Origin: an uncultured Eubacteriales bacterium
Lineage (GTDB): Bacteria; Bacillota; Clostridia; Peptostreptococcales; Anaerovoracaceae
Assembly: GCA_902790905.1 (NCBI GenBank)
Contig: CADATO010000008.1
Span: forward strand, 1-64,000
Reading direction: 5' to 3'
DNA: 64,000 nucleotides
Within the stretch, counting starts at the first letter, position 1. Each line of letters begins with the position of its first letter. The position numbers and the translations under genes are program-made. A model generated the notes under the pieces. That model worked only from the letters and a program-made list of their open reading frames with translations, searched no databases and was not told the origin of the DNA. Below are positions 6,846 to 16,080 of the stretch, piece after piece.

Positions 6846-9118
6846 GCCAGCTGACCGAGATCCGGGGGCAGGTCACGAACGTGCGGTACCGCAAGGGGAC
6901 ATTCACGATCGCGGTCGTGGATACGAAGGACGAGACTGTCTCGGTGCTCGGCGATATGCTGGACTGCATGGCCGGCCGTGAGTATGTCTTCCGGGGAGAA
7001 TACAGTTACAACGCCAAATTTGGCAAACAGTTCAGGTTTAAGGAATACGAAGAGTCTGCACCGGAGGATACGGACGGCGTCATCGCGTTCCTCTCTTCTG
7101 GTCTGATCAAAGGCATCGGGCCGAAGAAGGCGGCTGCCATCGCGGCGAAGTTCGGAATGGATACGTTCAGCATCCTGCAGGAATCGCCTGCCCGTCTGGC
7201 GGAAGTCAGCGGCATCAGTCTGGAGAAGGCGCTGGAGATCGGCAGGATCTACAAAGAGCATCAGGAATTTGCCGATGTGACCGTCGAACTGCAGAAGATG
7301 GGCATCGGTGTCAGCTATGCGGTGCGCCTGTATGAGATGTACGGGGCGGATGCGCCGGAGGCGGTCCGCGAAGATCCGTTCCAGCTGGTCGATGATATCG
7401 AAGGCATCGGATTCAAGCGGGCGGACGAGATCGCCAAAAAGGTCGGTCTGCCGCCGGATGACGACGGACGTGTCCGCTGCGGGATCAACGTCCTGCTTTC
7501 CTATGCCGTGGGGGAGGGGCACACCTTCCTGCCAAGAGAGGAACTCGTCGGCCGGGCGGCGGAGATGCTGGAGGTCCCGCGGGAGACCGTCGACGACCGG
7601 CTGGTCGCCATGGTGTTCGAAGGGGACCTGAAGGTGGACACCCTGCAGGGGTGGGAGGTCGTCTACCCGCCGGCATTCCATACAGCTGAGAGGTATGTGG
7701 CGACCAAACTGGCAGCGCTGTCGCAGGAAGAGATGCGGCCGCTCGGGGCGGATGCGGATTCGCTGGTCGACGCCGCGCAGCATGAGATCGGGATCGTCTT
7801 CAGCGAGGAGCAGAGAAAGGCGGTGCTGGACTGCCTCGACAAGGGCGTGCTCGTCATCACGGGCGGCCCGGGCACCGGCAAGACCACGATCATCAACGGC
7901 ATTCTGCGCATCTTCCGCGACAACGGCGTAAAGACGGCGCTGGCGGCGCCCACGGGAAGAGCGGCCAAGCGCATCACCGAGACGACCGGGCATGAGGCCT
8001 CGACGCTGCACCGGCTGCTCGGCTACGCCTACGATGAAGGCACACGCGAGATGGTGTTCGGGAAGAACGAGACCGATCCGCTGGACTACGATGCGGTCAT
8101 CGTGGACGAGGCGTCCATGGTGGACCTGCTGCTGATGCAGGGGCTCCTCAAGGCGCTCAAGCTCGGCACCCGGCTCGTACTGGTCGGCGATGCGGACCAG
8201 CTGCCGTCGGTCGGCGCGGGCAATGTGCTGGCGGACATTCTGCGCAGCGATTACATCCACGCGGTACGGCTGAAGGAGATCTTCCGCCAGGCACAGGAGA
8301 GCCTGATCATCGTGAACGCCCACCGGATCGACCATGGGGAATATCCGTCCTGCAACGAAAAGGGCGGCGATTTCTTCATGATGGAGCGCGGCTCGGAAGA
8401 GGACATCCGCCGGACGATCCTCGAGCTGGTCAAGGACAGACTGCCGGCACACTACGCACTGCACGACCCGCTGCAGGATATCCAGGTCATCACCCCGGCC
8501 AAAAAACGCGGTCTTGGGACGATCCGCCTGAACGAACTGCTGCAACAGACGCTCAACCCGCCTGCACCGGGGCTGCACGAGATCGAAGCGGCGGGCAGGA
8601 CGTTCCGCGAAGGCGATAAGGTCATGCAAAACCGCAATGACTATCTGCTGGCCTGGCGCTCTGCCGATGATTTTTCGGAGGGGGAAGGCGTCTTCAACGG
8701 CGACGTCGGCTATATCTCCCGCATCGATGAAGAGGAAGAGACCGTGACGGTGGTCTTTGATGACCGTTACGTGACATACACATCCGATATTCTGGACGAA
8801 CTGGAGCCCGCCTTTGCGGTCACGGTCCACAAATCGCAGGGCAGCGAGTTTCCCGTCGTTGTCATCCCAATGAGCTGGTTCCCGCCGGTTCTGGCGACAA
8901 GGAACCTGATCTACACGGCGATTACCCGTGCAAAGGAGGCGGTCGTCATCGTCGGCATGCAGCGGTATCTCAACGCGATGGTCGACAACAACGAGGCGGC
9001 GCACCGGTACTCCGGGCTTGCGGAGCGCCTGCAGGCGATGATCGAGCCGGCCGAAGAGGAGATGGTGACATTCCCGGAGGATATGCTGCCGCAGGAGGCC
9101 CTGTATGAGGAGGACTGA
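6842..9118 (+). CDS. recD2: RecD2-type ATP-dependent DNA helicase
   Basis: 758 residues, a 5'-3' superfamily 1B helicase lacking RecBC partners. An N-terminal OB-like region is followed by helix-hairpin-helix repeats (IKGIGPKKAAAIAAKFG, about 90-106; DDIEGIGFKRADEIAKKVG). The motor has Walker A GGPGTGKT at about 340-347, motif II VIVDEASMVD at about 419-428, GDADQLPSVGAG, and the C-terminal motif TVHKSQGSEFPVVV. RecD2 acts in replication-fork and recombination repair. It overlaps yhaM by four bases upstream and comF by 14 bases downstream. The order yhaM-recD2-comF suggests a DNA-processing operon. Confidence 0.95.
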   Translation: MSQLTEIRGQVTNVRYRKGTFTIAVVDTKDETVSVLGDMLDCMAGREYVFRGEYSYNAKFGKQFRFKEYEESAPEDTDGVIAFLSSGLIKGIGPKKAAAIAAKFGMDTFSILQESPARLAEVSGISLEKALEIGRIYKEHQEFADVTVELQKMGIGVSYAVRLYEMYGADAPEAVREDPFQLVDDIEGIGFKRADEIAKKVGLPPDDDGRVRCGINVLLSYAVGEGHTFLPREELVGRAAEMLEVPRETVDDRLVAMVFEGDLKVDTLQGWEVVYPPAFHTAERYVATKLAALSQEEMRPLGADADSLVDAAQHEIGIVFSEEQRKAVLDCLDKGVLVITGGPGTGKTTIINGILRIFRDNGVKTALAAPTGRAAKRITETTGHEASTLHRLLGYAYDEGTREMVFGKNETDPLDYDAVIVDEASMVDLLLMQGLLKALKLGTRLVLVGDADQLPSVGAGNVLADILRSDYIHAVRLKEIFRQAQESLIIVNAHRIDHGEYPSCNEKGGDFFMMERGSEEDIRRTILELVKDRLPAHYALHDPLQDIQVITPAKKRGLGTIRLNELLQQTLNPPAPGLHEIEAAGRTFREGDKVMQNRNDYLLAWRSADDFSEGEGVFNGDVGYISRIDEEEETVTVVFDDRYVTYTSDILDELEPAFAVTVHKSQGSEFPVVVIPMSWFPPVLATRNLIYTAITRAKEAVVIVGMQRYLNAMVDNNEAAHRYSGLAERLQAMIEPAEEEMVTFPEDMLPQEALYEED

Positions 9119-9884
9119 CGGCACCGGTCCGGCCGGGTGGATGAGGGAGCTGCAGGATCTTGTTTTTCCGCCGCAGCTGTACTGCCACTCCTGCGGGGCT
9201 GTGATCGACGGCACGCGGACCTACGGGCTTTGCGACGACTGCATCACGAAGTTCAGCTGGGCAGCAGGCAGCGTCTGCGCGAAATGCGGCAAACCATTGC
9301 CTGAAACAGCACTGCACAGTACCTGTTACGACTGCCGCACCACACAGCACGCCTTTGACCGCGGGTACACCTGTGCATCCTATGGCTTGTACGAGCGCAT
9401 GCTGATCTCCGAGTTCAAGGAGCGCAGCAAAGATCATATCGGGCATGCCATCGCCGAGGTGATGGCGGACCGGATCGCCGGAGAATCGCTCAGCCCAGAC
9501 ATTCTGACCGCTGTTCCTGCAGGCAGGTGGAAAACCGCAAAGCGCGGCTACGACCAGACGGAAATCGTGGCGCAGTCTCTTGCGCGGCGCATCGGCATCC
9601 GCTATCTGGAGCTGCTGGTGCGGACAAAACATACCAGGACGATGCGGCAGCTTGGCGCCGGGGAGCGGCGCGCCAATGTGCAGGGCGCTTTCAGTATTCT
9701 TAAAGGCAGAGACAGTATCATAGACGGAAAGAAGATCCTGCTGATCGACGATGTCTATACGACGGGCAGCACGCTCGACGCCTGCGCCGCGGTGCTGAAA
9801 GAGGCAGGCGCAGCCCGTGTCGATGTGCTGACATTTGCGGCCGGCGCAGATGTCCATCCGGCATTTGAAGAGGCTGCAGAATAA
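9105..9884 (+). CDS. comF: ComF-family phosphoribosyltransferase-like protein
   Basis: 259 residues. The N-terminal part carries four CxxC pairs (CHSC, CDDC, CAKC, CYDC) that form a zinc-ribbon region. The C-terminal part is a type I phosphoribosyltransferase fold with the PRPP loop ILLIDDVYTTGSTLDA. ComF proteins take part in handling single-stranded DNA during natural transformation. The gene starts inside the recD2 reading frame, 14 bases before its stop, with GGAGG just after the ATG, so coupling is likely. Its presence is relevant to the uptake-sequence-like octamer in this window, although comF alone does not show competence. Confidence 0.9.
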   Translation: MRRTDGTGPAGWMRELQDLVFPPQLYCHSCGAVIDGTRTYGLCDDCITKFSWAAGSVCAKCGKPLPETALHSTCYDCRTTQHAFDRGYTCASYGLYERMLISEFKERSKDHIGHAIAEVMADRIAGESLSPDILTAVPAGRWKTAKRGYDQTEIVAQSLARRIGIRYLELLVRTKHTRTMRQLGAGERRANVQGAFSILKGRDSIIDGKKILLIDDVYTTGSTLDACAAVLKEAGAARVDVLTFAAGADVHPAFEEAAE

Positions 9885-9954
9885 TGTACGAGAATTTGCA
9901 CAGAATGCCACATGAAAGGGCGATTCCGTGTTAGAATATTATCAAACAAAAGCA

Positions 9955-10133
9955 TATGGCAGTCGGCTGGGTCTGTGGTTGAAAGGCCATGCCAGCTGCG
10001 GGCGAAAGGTCCCACGTAAGCCGTGCGCAGGAAGCCGCGGTGATCATGGCGCAGTTTAGAAGTAAGTCCTCCGGGAAACCCGGGTCAAGGCAAGTGTGGG
10101 GGCAAAGACCAGGTCAGCCAGGCGACTGTTGTA
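9955..10133 (+). ncRNA. raiA RNA: raiA-motif structured RNA
   Basis: About 180 bases directly upstream of the HPF (RaiA) gene with strong long-range pairing. GGCAGTCG (9958-9965) pairs with CGACTGTT (10123-10130), GCTG (9966-9969) with CAGC (10115-10118), and GGTCT (9970-9974) with AGACC (10106-10110). Internal hairpins include CCGGGaaaCCCGG near 10075-10085. The raiA motif is a conserved Bacillota/Actinobacteria RNA found upstream of raiA genes; its position and closing stem match. I assign it from context and pairing, not from a covariance search. Function is not established. Confidence 0.75.
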
Positions 10134-10187
10134 TATAGAAGTTACTGCTGCGAATATTGTTTTATCAAACAATAAGGAGGTCGCACT

Positions 10188-10712
10188 ATGAGAGTGAACA
10201 TCACAGGCAAAAATTGCAAAGTCAGTGACCATCTGAAAGACACGATCGAGAAGAAGGTCCAGAAACTGGGCAAGTATTTCTCTGATGATATCGATGCCGA
10301 CGTCATGCTGACGGAGGAGAAGAAATATAAAAAGACAGAGGTTACCATCAAAGCACGCAACATGATCTTCCGTGCGGAAGACCGCGCGGACGAGTTCTAC
10401 GATGGGATCGACAATGTCGTCAGCAAGCTCTCCAGCCAGATGTCCCGCTTCAAGGGCAAGCTCCAGAAGAAGCATAAGGATAACAAGGTGATCGACCTCG
10501 CACAGGTACCGGAACCGGAAGAAACCGAAGAGATCGCTGTCACAAGAAACAAGAAGTTCGAGCTCACGCCGATGACCGTCGACGAAGCAGTCCTGCAGAT
10601 GGAGATGCTGGAGCACAACTTCTATGTCTTCCTGAATGTCGAGACCGACAGCGTCAATGTTGTTTACAAGCGTAATGAGAAGGATTACGGGCTTCTCGAA
10701 ACCACCTACTAA
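10188..10712 (+). CDS. hpf: Long-form ribosome hibernation promoting factor
   Basis: 174 residues, the length of the long HPF form. An N-terminal S30AE domain (about 1-100, MRVNITGKNCKVSDHLKDTI) binds the decoding region of the 30S subunit. A charged linker follows, then the C-terminal dimerisation domain (about 118-172, KKFELTPMTVDEAVLQMEML ... FYVFLNVETDSVNVVYKR). The long form pairs ribosomes into inactive 100S dimers in stationary phase. The start has AAGGAGG eight bases upstream. The raiA-motif RNA occupies the leader. Confidence 0.95.
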   Translation: MRVNITGKNCKVSDHLKDTIEKKVQKLGKYFSDDIDADVMLTEEKKYKKTEVTIKARNMIFRAEDRADEFYDGIDNVVSKLSSQMSRFKGKLQKKHKDNKVIDLAQVPEPEETEEIAVTRNKKFELTPMTVDEAVLQMEMLEHNFYVFLNVETDSVNVVYKRNEKDYGLLETTY

Positions 10713-10727
10713 ACCGCAGGAGGATCC

Positions 10728-11564
10728 ATGCATCAGTTTACGGAGAACCTTCTTGCCGGTATAGCGATCACGGACATATTGGATATCCTGATTGTCGCCT
10801 ATATCTTCTATAAGGTACTGGGCTTCATCAGGGACAGCAGGGCGGAACAGCTGCTCAAGGGCGTGCTGGTCCTCCTTGCTGTTGCATTTTTATCCGATAT
10901 TCTGCAGCTGCACGTCCTCAACTTCATCATGCGGGGGACGCTGGCGGTCGGTGTACTTGCGCTCATCATTCTGTTCCAGCCGGAACTGCGGCGGGCACTT
11001 GAAAGGATGGGCAGAGGGTCTTTGTTCCGGATCAAAGGGGATCCTCTGGATAAAGAAAAAGCAAAAGATGTGGTCGCGGAGTTCGTCGAAGCCGCTGAAG
11101 ACATGGCAGCCGAGCGGACCGGCGCCCTCATCGTTTTTGAGCGTGATACAAGCCTGACCGATATCATCGAGAGCGGTACGGTCATCAATGCAGACGTATC
11201 CGCGCAGATGATCGAGAATATTTTCTATAAAGGGTCTCCGCTGCATGACGGTGCGATGATCGTCCGCGGGACCAAACTGCATGCGGCGGGCTGTGTGCTG
11301 CCGCTGACAGATAATATGGAGATCCCCAAGAGCCTGGGCACCCGCCACCGCGCCGGCATCGGCATCAGCGAAAAGTCCGATGCCCTGGTGCTGATCGTCT
11401 CGGAAGAGACCGGCATCATCACGCTGGTCGAAGACGGCGTGCTCGAACGGTATCTGGATGGGAAGACGCTGGAGAAACGCCTCCTTTCGCTGTACCTGAA
11501 TGACGCGCAGTACGACAGCAGCCGGGTCAAGGCGCTGTTCACACGGAACAGGAGGGATGACTGA
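10728..11564 (+). CDS. cdaA: Diadenylate cyclase CdaA
   Basis: 278 residues. Three N-terminal membrane segments (about 15-85) anchor the protein; the DAC domain follows (about 95-260). The catalytic motifs are SPLHDGAMIV (about 170-178) and GTRHRAGIGISE (RHR at about 206-208). It makes cyclic di-AMP from two ATP. It is the first gene of the classic cdaA-cdaR-glmM-glmS set, separated from hpf by 15 bases, so hpf may share transcription. Its stop overlaps the cdaR start by one base. Confidence 0.97.
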   Translation: MHQFTENLLAGIAITDILDILIVAYIFYKVLGFIRDSRAEQLLKGVLVLLAVAFLSDILQLHVLNFIMRGTLAVGVLALIILFQPELRRALERMGRGSLFRIKGDPLDKEKAKDVVAEFVEAAEDMAAERTGALIVFERDTSLTDIIESGTVINADVSAQMIENIFYKGSPLHDGAMIVRGTKLHAAGCVLPLTDNMEIPKSLGTRHRAGIGISEKSDALVLIVSEETGIITLVEDGVLERYLDGKTLEKRLLSLYLNDAQYDSSRVKALFTRNRRDD

Positions 11565-12775
11565 TGTTGAAAAACAACAAGATCAACGCCGTCATCGCCT
11601 TCGTTGCCGCTGTGGTCCTGTGGCTCTATGTTGTAGGGCAGGTGGACCCGACAACGACCGGCAGGATCACCGGCGTTCCGGTCGTGTTTGCAGGTGAAGA
11701 AGTACTGGCAGAAAACGAACTGGCACTGGTCGATCCAGGTAATGTGACTGTGGATCTGACGATCAAGGGCGACAGATCGGATGTCCGCAAGCTGGTCGCG
11801 AACAGTGACCGCATCAGCGTTGTGGCCGATGTGTCGGGTCTGACCAAGGGTACACATGAGGTGACACTCGATATCACAGTGCCCAATGCAGTCGAGCTGC
11901 AGAAGGCCAGCATAGATGAGATCACTGTTGAGATCGATGATCTGGTGACAAAGGACATTGCTGTCGAGGTCAGTTATGACGGCGCGTTCGAAGTATCGCA
12001 GGAAGCCGGCAATGTCAAGGTCGATCCGGAGAGCATCGCTGTCACCGGCGCGGCTTCGACCGTACAGTCGATCGACCACCTGTCTGCGACAGTGGGCGTG
12101 GATGAACTGACGGAGAAGACGACCGTTCTGACCAAATCGGTGACACCGGTGGATGCGAACGGCAATCCTGTCAATCATGTAAAACTGGAAACCAACGAAG
12201 TCAGAGTCACGGCGAGCATCATTGCATCGAAGACGCTTCCGCTCAAGGTGGAAACAACGGGCACGCCTGCTGCCGGGTTTGAACTTGGCGGGATCAACGC
12301 CCCTGCAACTGTTACCGTATCAGGTGCCCCGTCTGTCCTTGCGGATCTGACAGAGGTCAAAGCCACTGCAGATGTAACGGATCTGGAAGCGGATGCGACC
12401 GTGACGCTGGTCCCGGATCTGCCTTCCGGCATCACCGTGACGGATCCGGAAACGCTGGAGGCGGAGATCTCGATCGCCGGGGTTTCCTCCAAGACGTGGT
12501 CGTATGCCGAGACGGAGATCGTGATCGACGATCTGCCGGAAGGATATGAGGCGACGATCCCGACACAGACGGTCAAGGTGACTGTCAGTGCGGAAAAAGA
12601 TACATTGGACAATATCAAGAAGAGCGACCTGGTGCTGCACGTCTCCGCAGCGGGGCTTGCGGAAGGCGAACAGGAAGCGGCGCTGACACAGGTCAGCAGT
12701 CTGGATGAAGGCAGCGTGCAGATCGATCCGCAGACAATCCGGATCGTTCTGACAGCAATCACAACAGAGGAGTAA
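11564..12775 (+). CDS. cdaR: CdaR (YbbR-domain regulator of CdaA)
   Basis: 403 residues: one N-terminal membrane anchor (about 8-25, AVIAFVAAVVLWLYVVGQV) and an extracytoplasmic beta-rich region made of about four YbbR repeats, recognisable by recurring blocks such as GNVTVDLTIKGDRSDV, ESIAVTGAASTVQSI and APATVTVSGAPSVLADL. CdaR binds CdaA and modulates c-di-AMP synthesis. It overlaps cdaA by one base and precedes glmM by eight bases. The length and order are those of the canonical locus. Confidence 0.93.
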   Translation: MLKNNKINAVIAFVAAVVLWLYVVGQVDPTTTGRITGVPVVFAGEEVLAENELALVDPGNVTVDLTIKGDRSDVRKLVANSDRISVVADVSGLTKGTHEVTLDITVPNAVELQKASIDEITVEIDDLVTKDIAVEVSYDGAFEVSQEAGNVKVDPESIAVTGAASTVQSIDHLSATVGVDELTEKTTVLTKSVTPVDANGNPVNHVKLETNEVRVTASIIASKTLPLKVETTGTPAAGFELGGINAPATVTVSGAPSVLADLTEVKATADVTDLEADATVTLVPDLPSGITVTDPETLEAEISIAGVSSKTWSYAETEIVIDDLPEGYEATIPTQTVKVTVSAEKDTLDNIKKSDLVLHVSAAGLAEGEQEAALTQVSSLDEGSVQIDPQTIRIVLTAITTEE

Positions 12776-12783
12776 GTAAGAGA

Positions 12784-14133
12784 ATGAGCAGACTATTTGG
12801 TACAGATGGCGTCAGAGGTGTCGCGAACAGCGAGCTTACACCGGAACTGGCATTTGCACTCGGCAAGGCCGGGGCGCACGTTCTGAGCAAGAGCAAGGGC
12901 CGTCCCACGATCCTGATCGGGACGGATACCAGGATCTCGGCGGATATGCTGGAGTCTGCCCTGGCTGCCGGCATTCTGGCGGTCGGTGCGGATGTGATCA
13001 CCGTCGGCGTTATGCCGACCCCGGCTGTGGCCTATCTGGTGCGTCACTATAAGGCAGATGCCGGTGTTGTCATCTCCGCGTCGCACAATCCTTTTGAGTA
13101 TAACGGCATCAAATTCTTCAACGGAGAAGGATTTAAACTGGATGATGCGGTCGAAGATGAGATCGAAGACATCATCATCCGTAATATCGAAGTCAATAAA
13201 TACATCACCGGAGATCAGCTCGGAAGACATGTGATCGCGGATGAGGATGCCGCCCAGAAGTACATTGATTTTCTGGTGGCTTCCACCCCGATGGATCTGC
13301 ATGGCATCAAGCTCGTGCTGGACTGTGCGAACGGCGCTTCCTATGCGATCGCAGGGAAGGTCTACGAGGCACTCGGTGCGGATGTCGTTGTGATCGGCGA
13401 CAACCCGAACGGACTGAACATCAATGACGGCTGCGGGTCGACGCATCCCGAGCGTCTCTGCGAGATGGTCGTGCAGGAAGGTGCCTTCATGGGCATGGCG
13501 TACGACGGCGATGCGGACAGATTGATCGCAGTCGACGAGAAGGGCAGGATCATCGACGGGGATAAAGTGATCTGCATCTGCGCGGCGATGCTCAAGAAAG
13601 AAGGCCGTCTGAAGGATGATCTGGTCACGGCGACCGTCATGAGCAATATCGGATTCCACAAGCACCTGGAGAGCATCGGCTGCAAGGTGGAAGTGACCGG
13701 TGTCGGCGACAGATACGTACTGGAAAGCATGCTCAAGACCGGCGGCGTGATCGGCGGTGAACAGTCGGGACATATCATCTTCCTCGACAAGACGACGACC
13801 GGCGACGGTATCCTGTCTTCGCTGCAGCTGCTCAATGCGGTCCTGCAGTCCGGCAAACCTGCATCGGCGCTTTCGGACGAAATTACGATCTACCCGCAGG
13901 TGCTGAAGAATGCAAAGGTGAAGAACGAGAACAAGAACAAGTATCAGACAGACCAGGAGGTCCAGGAAGCGATCCGCGGCGTCGAAGCGCAGATGGAAGG
14001 CTCCGGCCGTGTCCTGATCCGCCCGTCGGGCACAGAGCCGCTCGTGCGCGTCATGCTCGAAGGCGAAGATATGGAGCAGATCACGGACCTTGCTGAGGAT
14101 CTGGCAAAAATGCTGACGAAGAAGTTTGGCTGA
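12784..14133 (+). CDS. glmM: Phosphoglucosamine mutase
   Basis: 449 residues, full length. Converts glucosamine-6-phosphate to glucosamine-1-phosphate for UDP-GlcNAc synthesis. The phospho-serine loop is VISASHNPFEYNGIKFF (S100 catalytic), the metal-binding loop is DGDADR (about 241-246), the sugar-binding loop is GGEQSGHIIF, and the phosphate-binding loop near the C-terminus is RPSGTEPLVRVM. GlmM binds CdaA in several Gram-positive bacteria, linking c-di-AMP to cell-wall precursor supply, which fits its place in this operon. Confidence 0.97.
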   Translation: MSRLFGTDGVRGVANSELTPELAFALGKAGAHVLSKSKGRPTILIGTDTRISADMLESALAAGILAVGADVITVGVMPTPAVAYLVRHYKADAGVVISASHNPFEYNGIKFFNGEGFKLDDAVEDEIEDIIIRNIEVNKYITGDQLGRHVIADEDAAQKYIDFLVASTPMDLHGIKLVLDCANGASYAIAGKVYEALGADVVVIGDNPNGLNINDGCGSTHPERLCEMVVQEGAFMGMAYDGDADRLIAVDEKGRIIDGDKVICICAAMLKKEGRLKDDLVTATVMSNIGFHKHLESIGCKVEVTGVGDRYVLESMLKTGGVIGGEQSGHIIFLDKTTTGDGILSSLQLLNAVLQSGKPASALSDEITIYPQVLKNAKVKNENKNKYQTDQEVQEAIRGVEAQMEGSGRVLIRPSGTEPLVRVMLEGEDMEQITDLAEDLAKMLTKKFG

Positions 14134-14156
14134 TAGGATTTGGGGGAATATACAGA

Positions 14157-15986
14157 ATGTGCGGTATCGTAGGATATATTGGAAAGAATAACGCAAAAGA
14201 GGTCATTATCGACGGGCTGAAGCGGCTGGAATACAGAGGCTATGACTCTGCCGGCATCGCGATCTGCAAAGACGGCGGGCTGGAAGTGCGCAAAGCGGTC
14301 GGAGCGATCGTCAACCTGGAACAGGTGGTCGCCGATCCTGCTTTTGACGGTCCGGTCGGCATCGGCCACACCCGCTGGGCCACACACGGTGTGCCTTCCG
14401 AGGTCAATGCGCACCCGCATACCAATGAGGACAACACCATTGCGGTCGTGCACAACGGCATCATCGAAAACTACGTCGAGATCAAAGAGGAGCTGATTCG
14501 CGAATACGGGATCGAGTTCCGTTCCGAGACAGATACGGAAGTCATCGCGCAGCTGATCGGCATCTACTACGACGGCGATCTGCACGAAGCGGTCAACAAG
14601 GCTGTGGCGCAGATGCGCGGCGCTTACGCGATCGGTGTCATTGCTGCCGCAGAGCCGGACAAGATCGTGGCGGTCAGAAAGGATGCACCGCTCATCGCCG
14701 GCATCGGGAAAGGCTGCAACTACATTGCGTCGGATATCCCGGCGATCATGGAGCGTTCCAGACAGGTCTACTTCATTGAGAATGATGAGACGATCGTCGT
14801 GACTGCTGATAAGATCGAGATCTTCGACGGGAACAACAAACCGGTCGAACACGAAGCATTCACCGTCACCTGGGACGTCGACTCCGCGGAGCGCGGCGGC
14901 TACGATCACTTCATGCTGAAGGAGATCAATGAGCAGCCGAAGGGCATCGAGGAAACGCTCCTGCGCAGACTGGACGAAGACGGCAATATCAAACTGGACG
15001 GCATCGAGCTGACCAAAGAGGATCTTGATAAGATCAACAAGGTCTGCATCGTCGCCTGCGGCACGGCGTACCATGCCGGCCTGATCGGCAAGTATGCGAT
15101 CGAAAAAATGGCAAAGATCCCAGTCGAGGTCGACATCGCCAGTGAATTCCGCTACAGGGATCCGTTCGTGGACGAGAAGACGCTGTTCATCGCGATCAGC
15201 CAGTCCGGTGAGACGCTGGACACGCTGCATGCACTGCGTGAGGCCAAGAGAAAAGGCGCCCGCGTCCTGTCGGTCGTCAACGTGGTCGGCAGTTCGATTG
15301 CCCGCGAATCCGACGACGTCTTCTACACCTGGGCAGGTCCGGAGATTTCCGTCGCCAGCACCAAGGCGTACACAACGCAGCTGACCATCATGTATATGCT
15401 GGGTCTTTACATGGGCCGTCTGCGCGGGGCCATCGAAGAGTCGTACTACCAGCGTATGGTCAGTGAACTGAAAGAGATCCCGGCAAAACTGGCGCGCTAT
15501 CTGGAGAAGCAGAAAGACGTCAAGCGCATTGCGGACAGATTCCACAGAGACAACGAGATGTTCTTCATCGGCCGCGGCCTGGATGCGTCCGTGTCCTATG
15601 AGGCCTCCCTCAAGATGAAGGAAATCTCCTACATCAATTCCTTCGCGATCGCGGCAGGCGAACTGAAGCACGGCACCATTGCCCTGATCGATCAGGGCAC
15701 CCTGGTTGTTGTCCTGGCCACGCAGGATGCGCTGTTCGAGAAGATGCTTTCCAACATCAAGGAAGTGCAGGCAAGAGGCGCTTACGTGCTGGCCGTCGCC
15801 AAGGAAGGCGATACCGAAGTCGAGAAGCAGGCGGATGAAGTCATCTACATCCCGGATTGCCCGGATGAACTGACACCGCTGCTGTCGGTCGTCCCGATGC
15901 AGCTCTTCGCATATTATGTGGCGAAGGCACGCGGCTGCAACATCGACAAACCGAAGAATCTGGCCAAGTCCGTCACGGTCGAATAG
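14157..15986 (+). CDS. glmS: Glutamine--fructose-6-phosphate aminotransferase
   Basis: 609 residues, full length. The protein begins MCGIVGYIG, with the catalytic Cys2 of a class II glutamine amidotransferase. Two SIS sugar-isomerase domains follow (about 285-430 and 455-600), with SQSGETLDT and the C-terminal KPKNLAKSVTVE typical of GlmS. It makes glucosamine-6-phosphate, the substrate of the preceding gene. Only 23 bases separate it from glmM, so there is no room for a glmS ribozyme here. A palindromic hairpin follows the gene. Confidence 0.97.
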   Translation: MCGIVGYIGKNNAKEVIIDGLKRLEYRGYDSAGIAICKDGGLEVRKAVGAIVNLEQVVADPAFDGPVGIGHTRWATHGVPSEVNAHPHTNEDNTIAVVHNGIIENYVEIKEELIREYGIEFRSETDTEVIAQLIGIYYDGDLHEAVNKAVAQMRGAYAIGVIAAAEPDKIVAVRKDAPLIAGIGKGCNYIASDIPAIMERSRQVYFIENDETIVVTADKIEIFDGNNKPVEHEAFTVTWDVDSAERGGYDHFMLKEINEQPKGIEETLLRRLDEDGNIKLDGIELTKEDLDKINKVCIVACGTAYHAGLIGKYAIEKMAKIPVEVDIASEFRYRDPFVDEKTLFIAISQSGETLDTLHALREAKRKGARVLSVVNVVGSSIARESDDVFYTWAGPEISVASTKAYTTQLTIMYMLGLYMGRLRGAIEESYYQRMVSELKEIPAKLARYLEKQKDVKRIADRFHRDNEMFFIGRGLDASVSYEASLKMKEISYINSFAIAAGELKHGTIALIDQGTLVVVLATQDALFEKMLSNIKEVQARGAYVLAVAKEGDTEVEKQADEVIYIPDCPDELTPLLSVVPMQLFAYYVAKARGCNIDKPKNLAKSVTVE

Positions 15987-16012
15987 CGCCGGATATACTG
16001 AACTGACTCATG

Positions 16013-16037
16013 ATGCCGCCGGCAACCCCGGCGGCAT
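16013..16037 (+). terminator. Strong hairpin after glmS
   Basis: ATGCCGCCGG and CCGGCGGCAT form a perfect ten-pair stem with a five-base loop, 27 bases after the glmS stop. No long T run follows, so termination may be partial and ahcY could receive readthrough. Confidence 0.55.
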
Positions 16038-16080
16038 ATTATGCGATTCGGGCAGCCGGATCAGATAGAAAGGAACAGCT

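Noticed and set aside
6824..9214. 796-codon open frame antisense to recD2
   Set aside because: A mirror of recD2 codon bias. The plus strand has all helicase motifs.
9885..10187. RNase P, 6S or tmRNA in the gap before hpf
   Set aside because: None of their conserved cores is present; the closing pairing and the position fit the raiA motif.
14134..14156. glmS ribozyme
   Set aside because: Only 23 bases separate glmM and glmS, too short for the roughly 150-base ribozyme.
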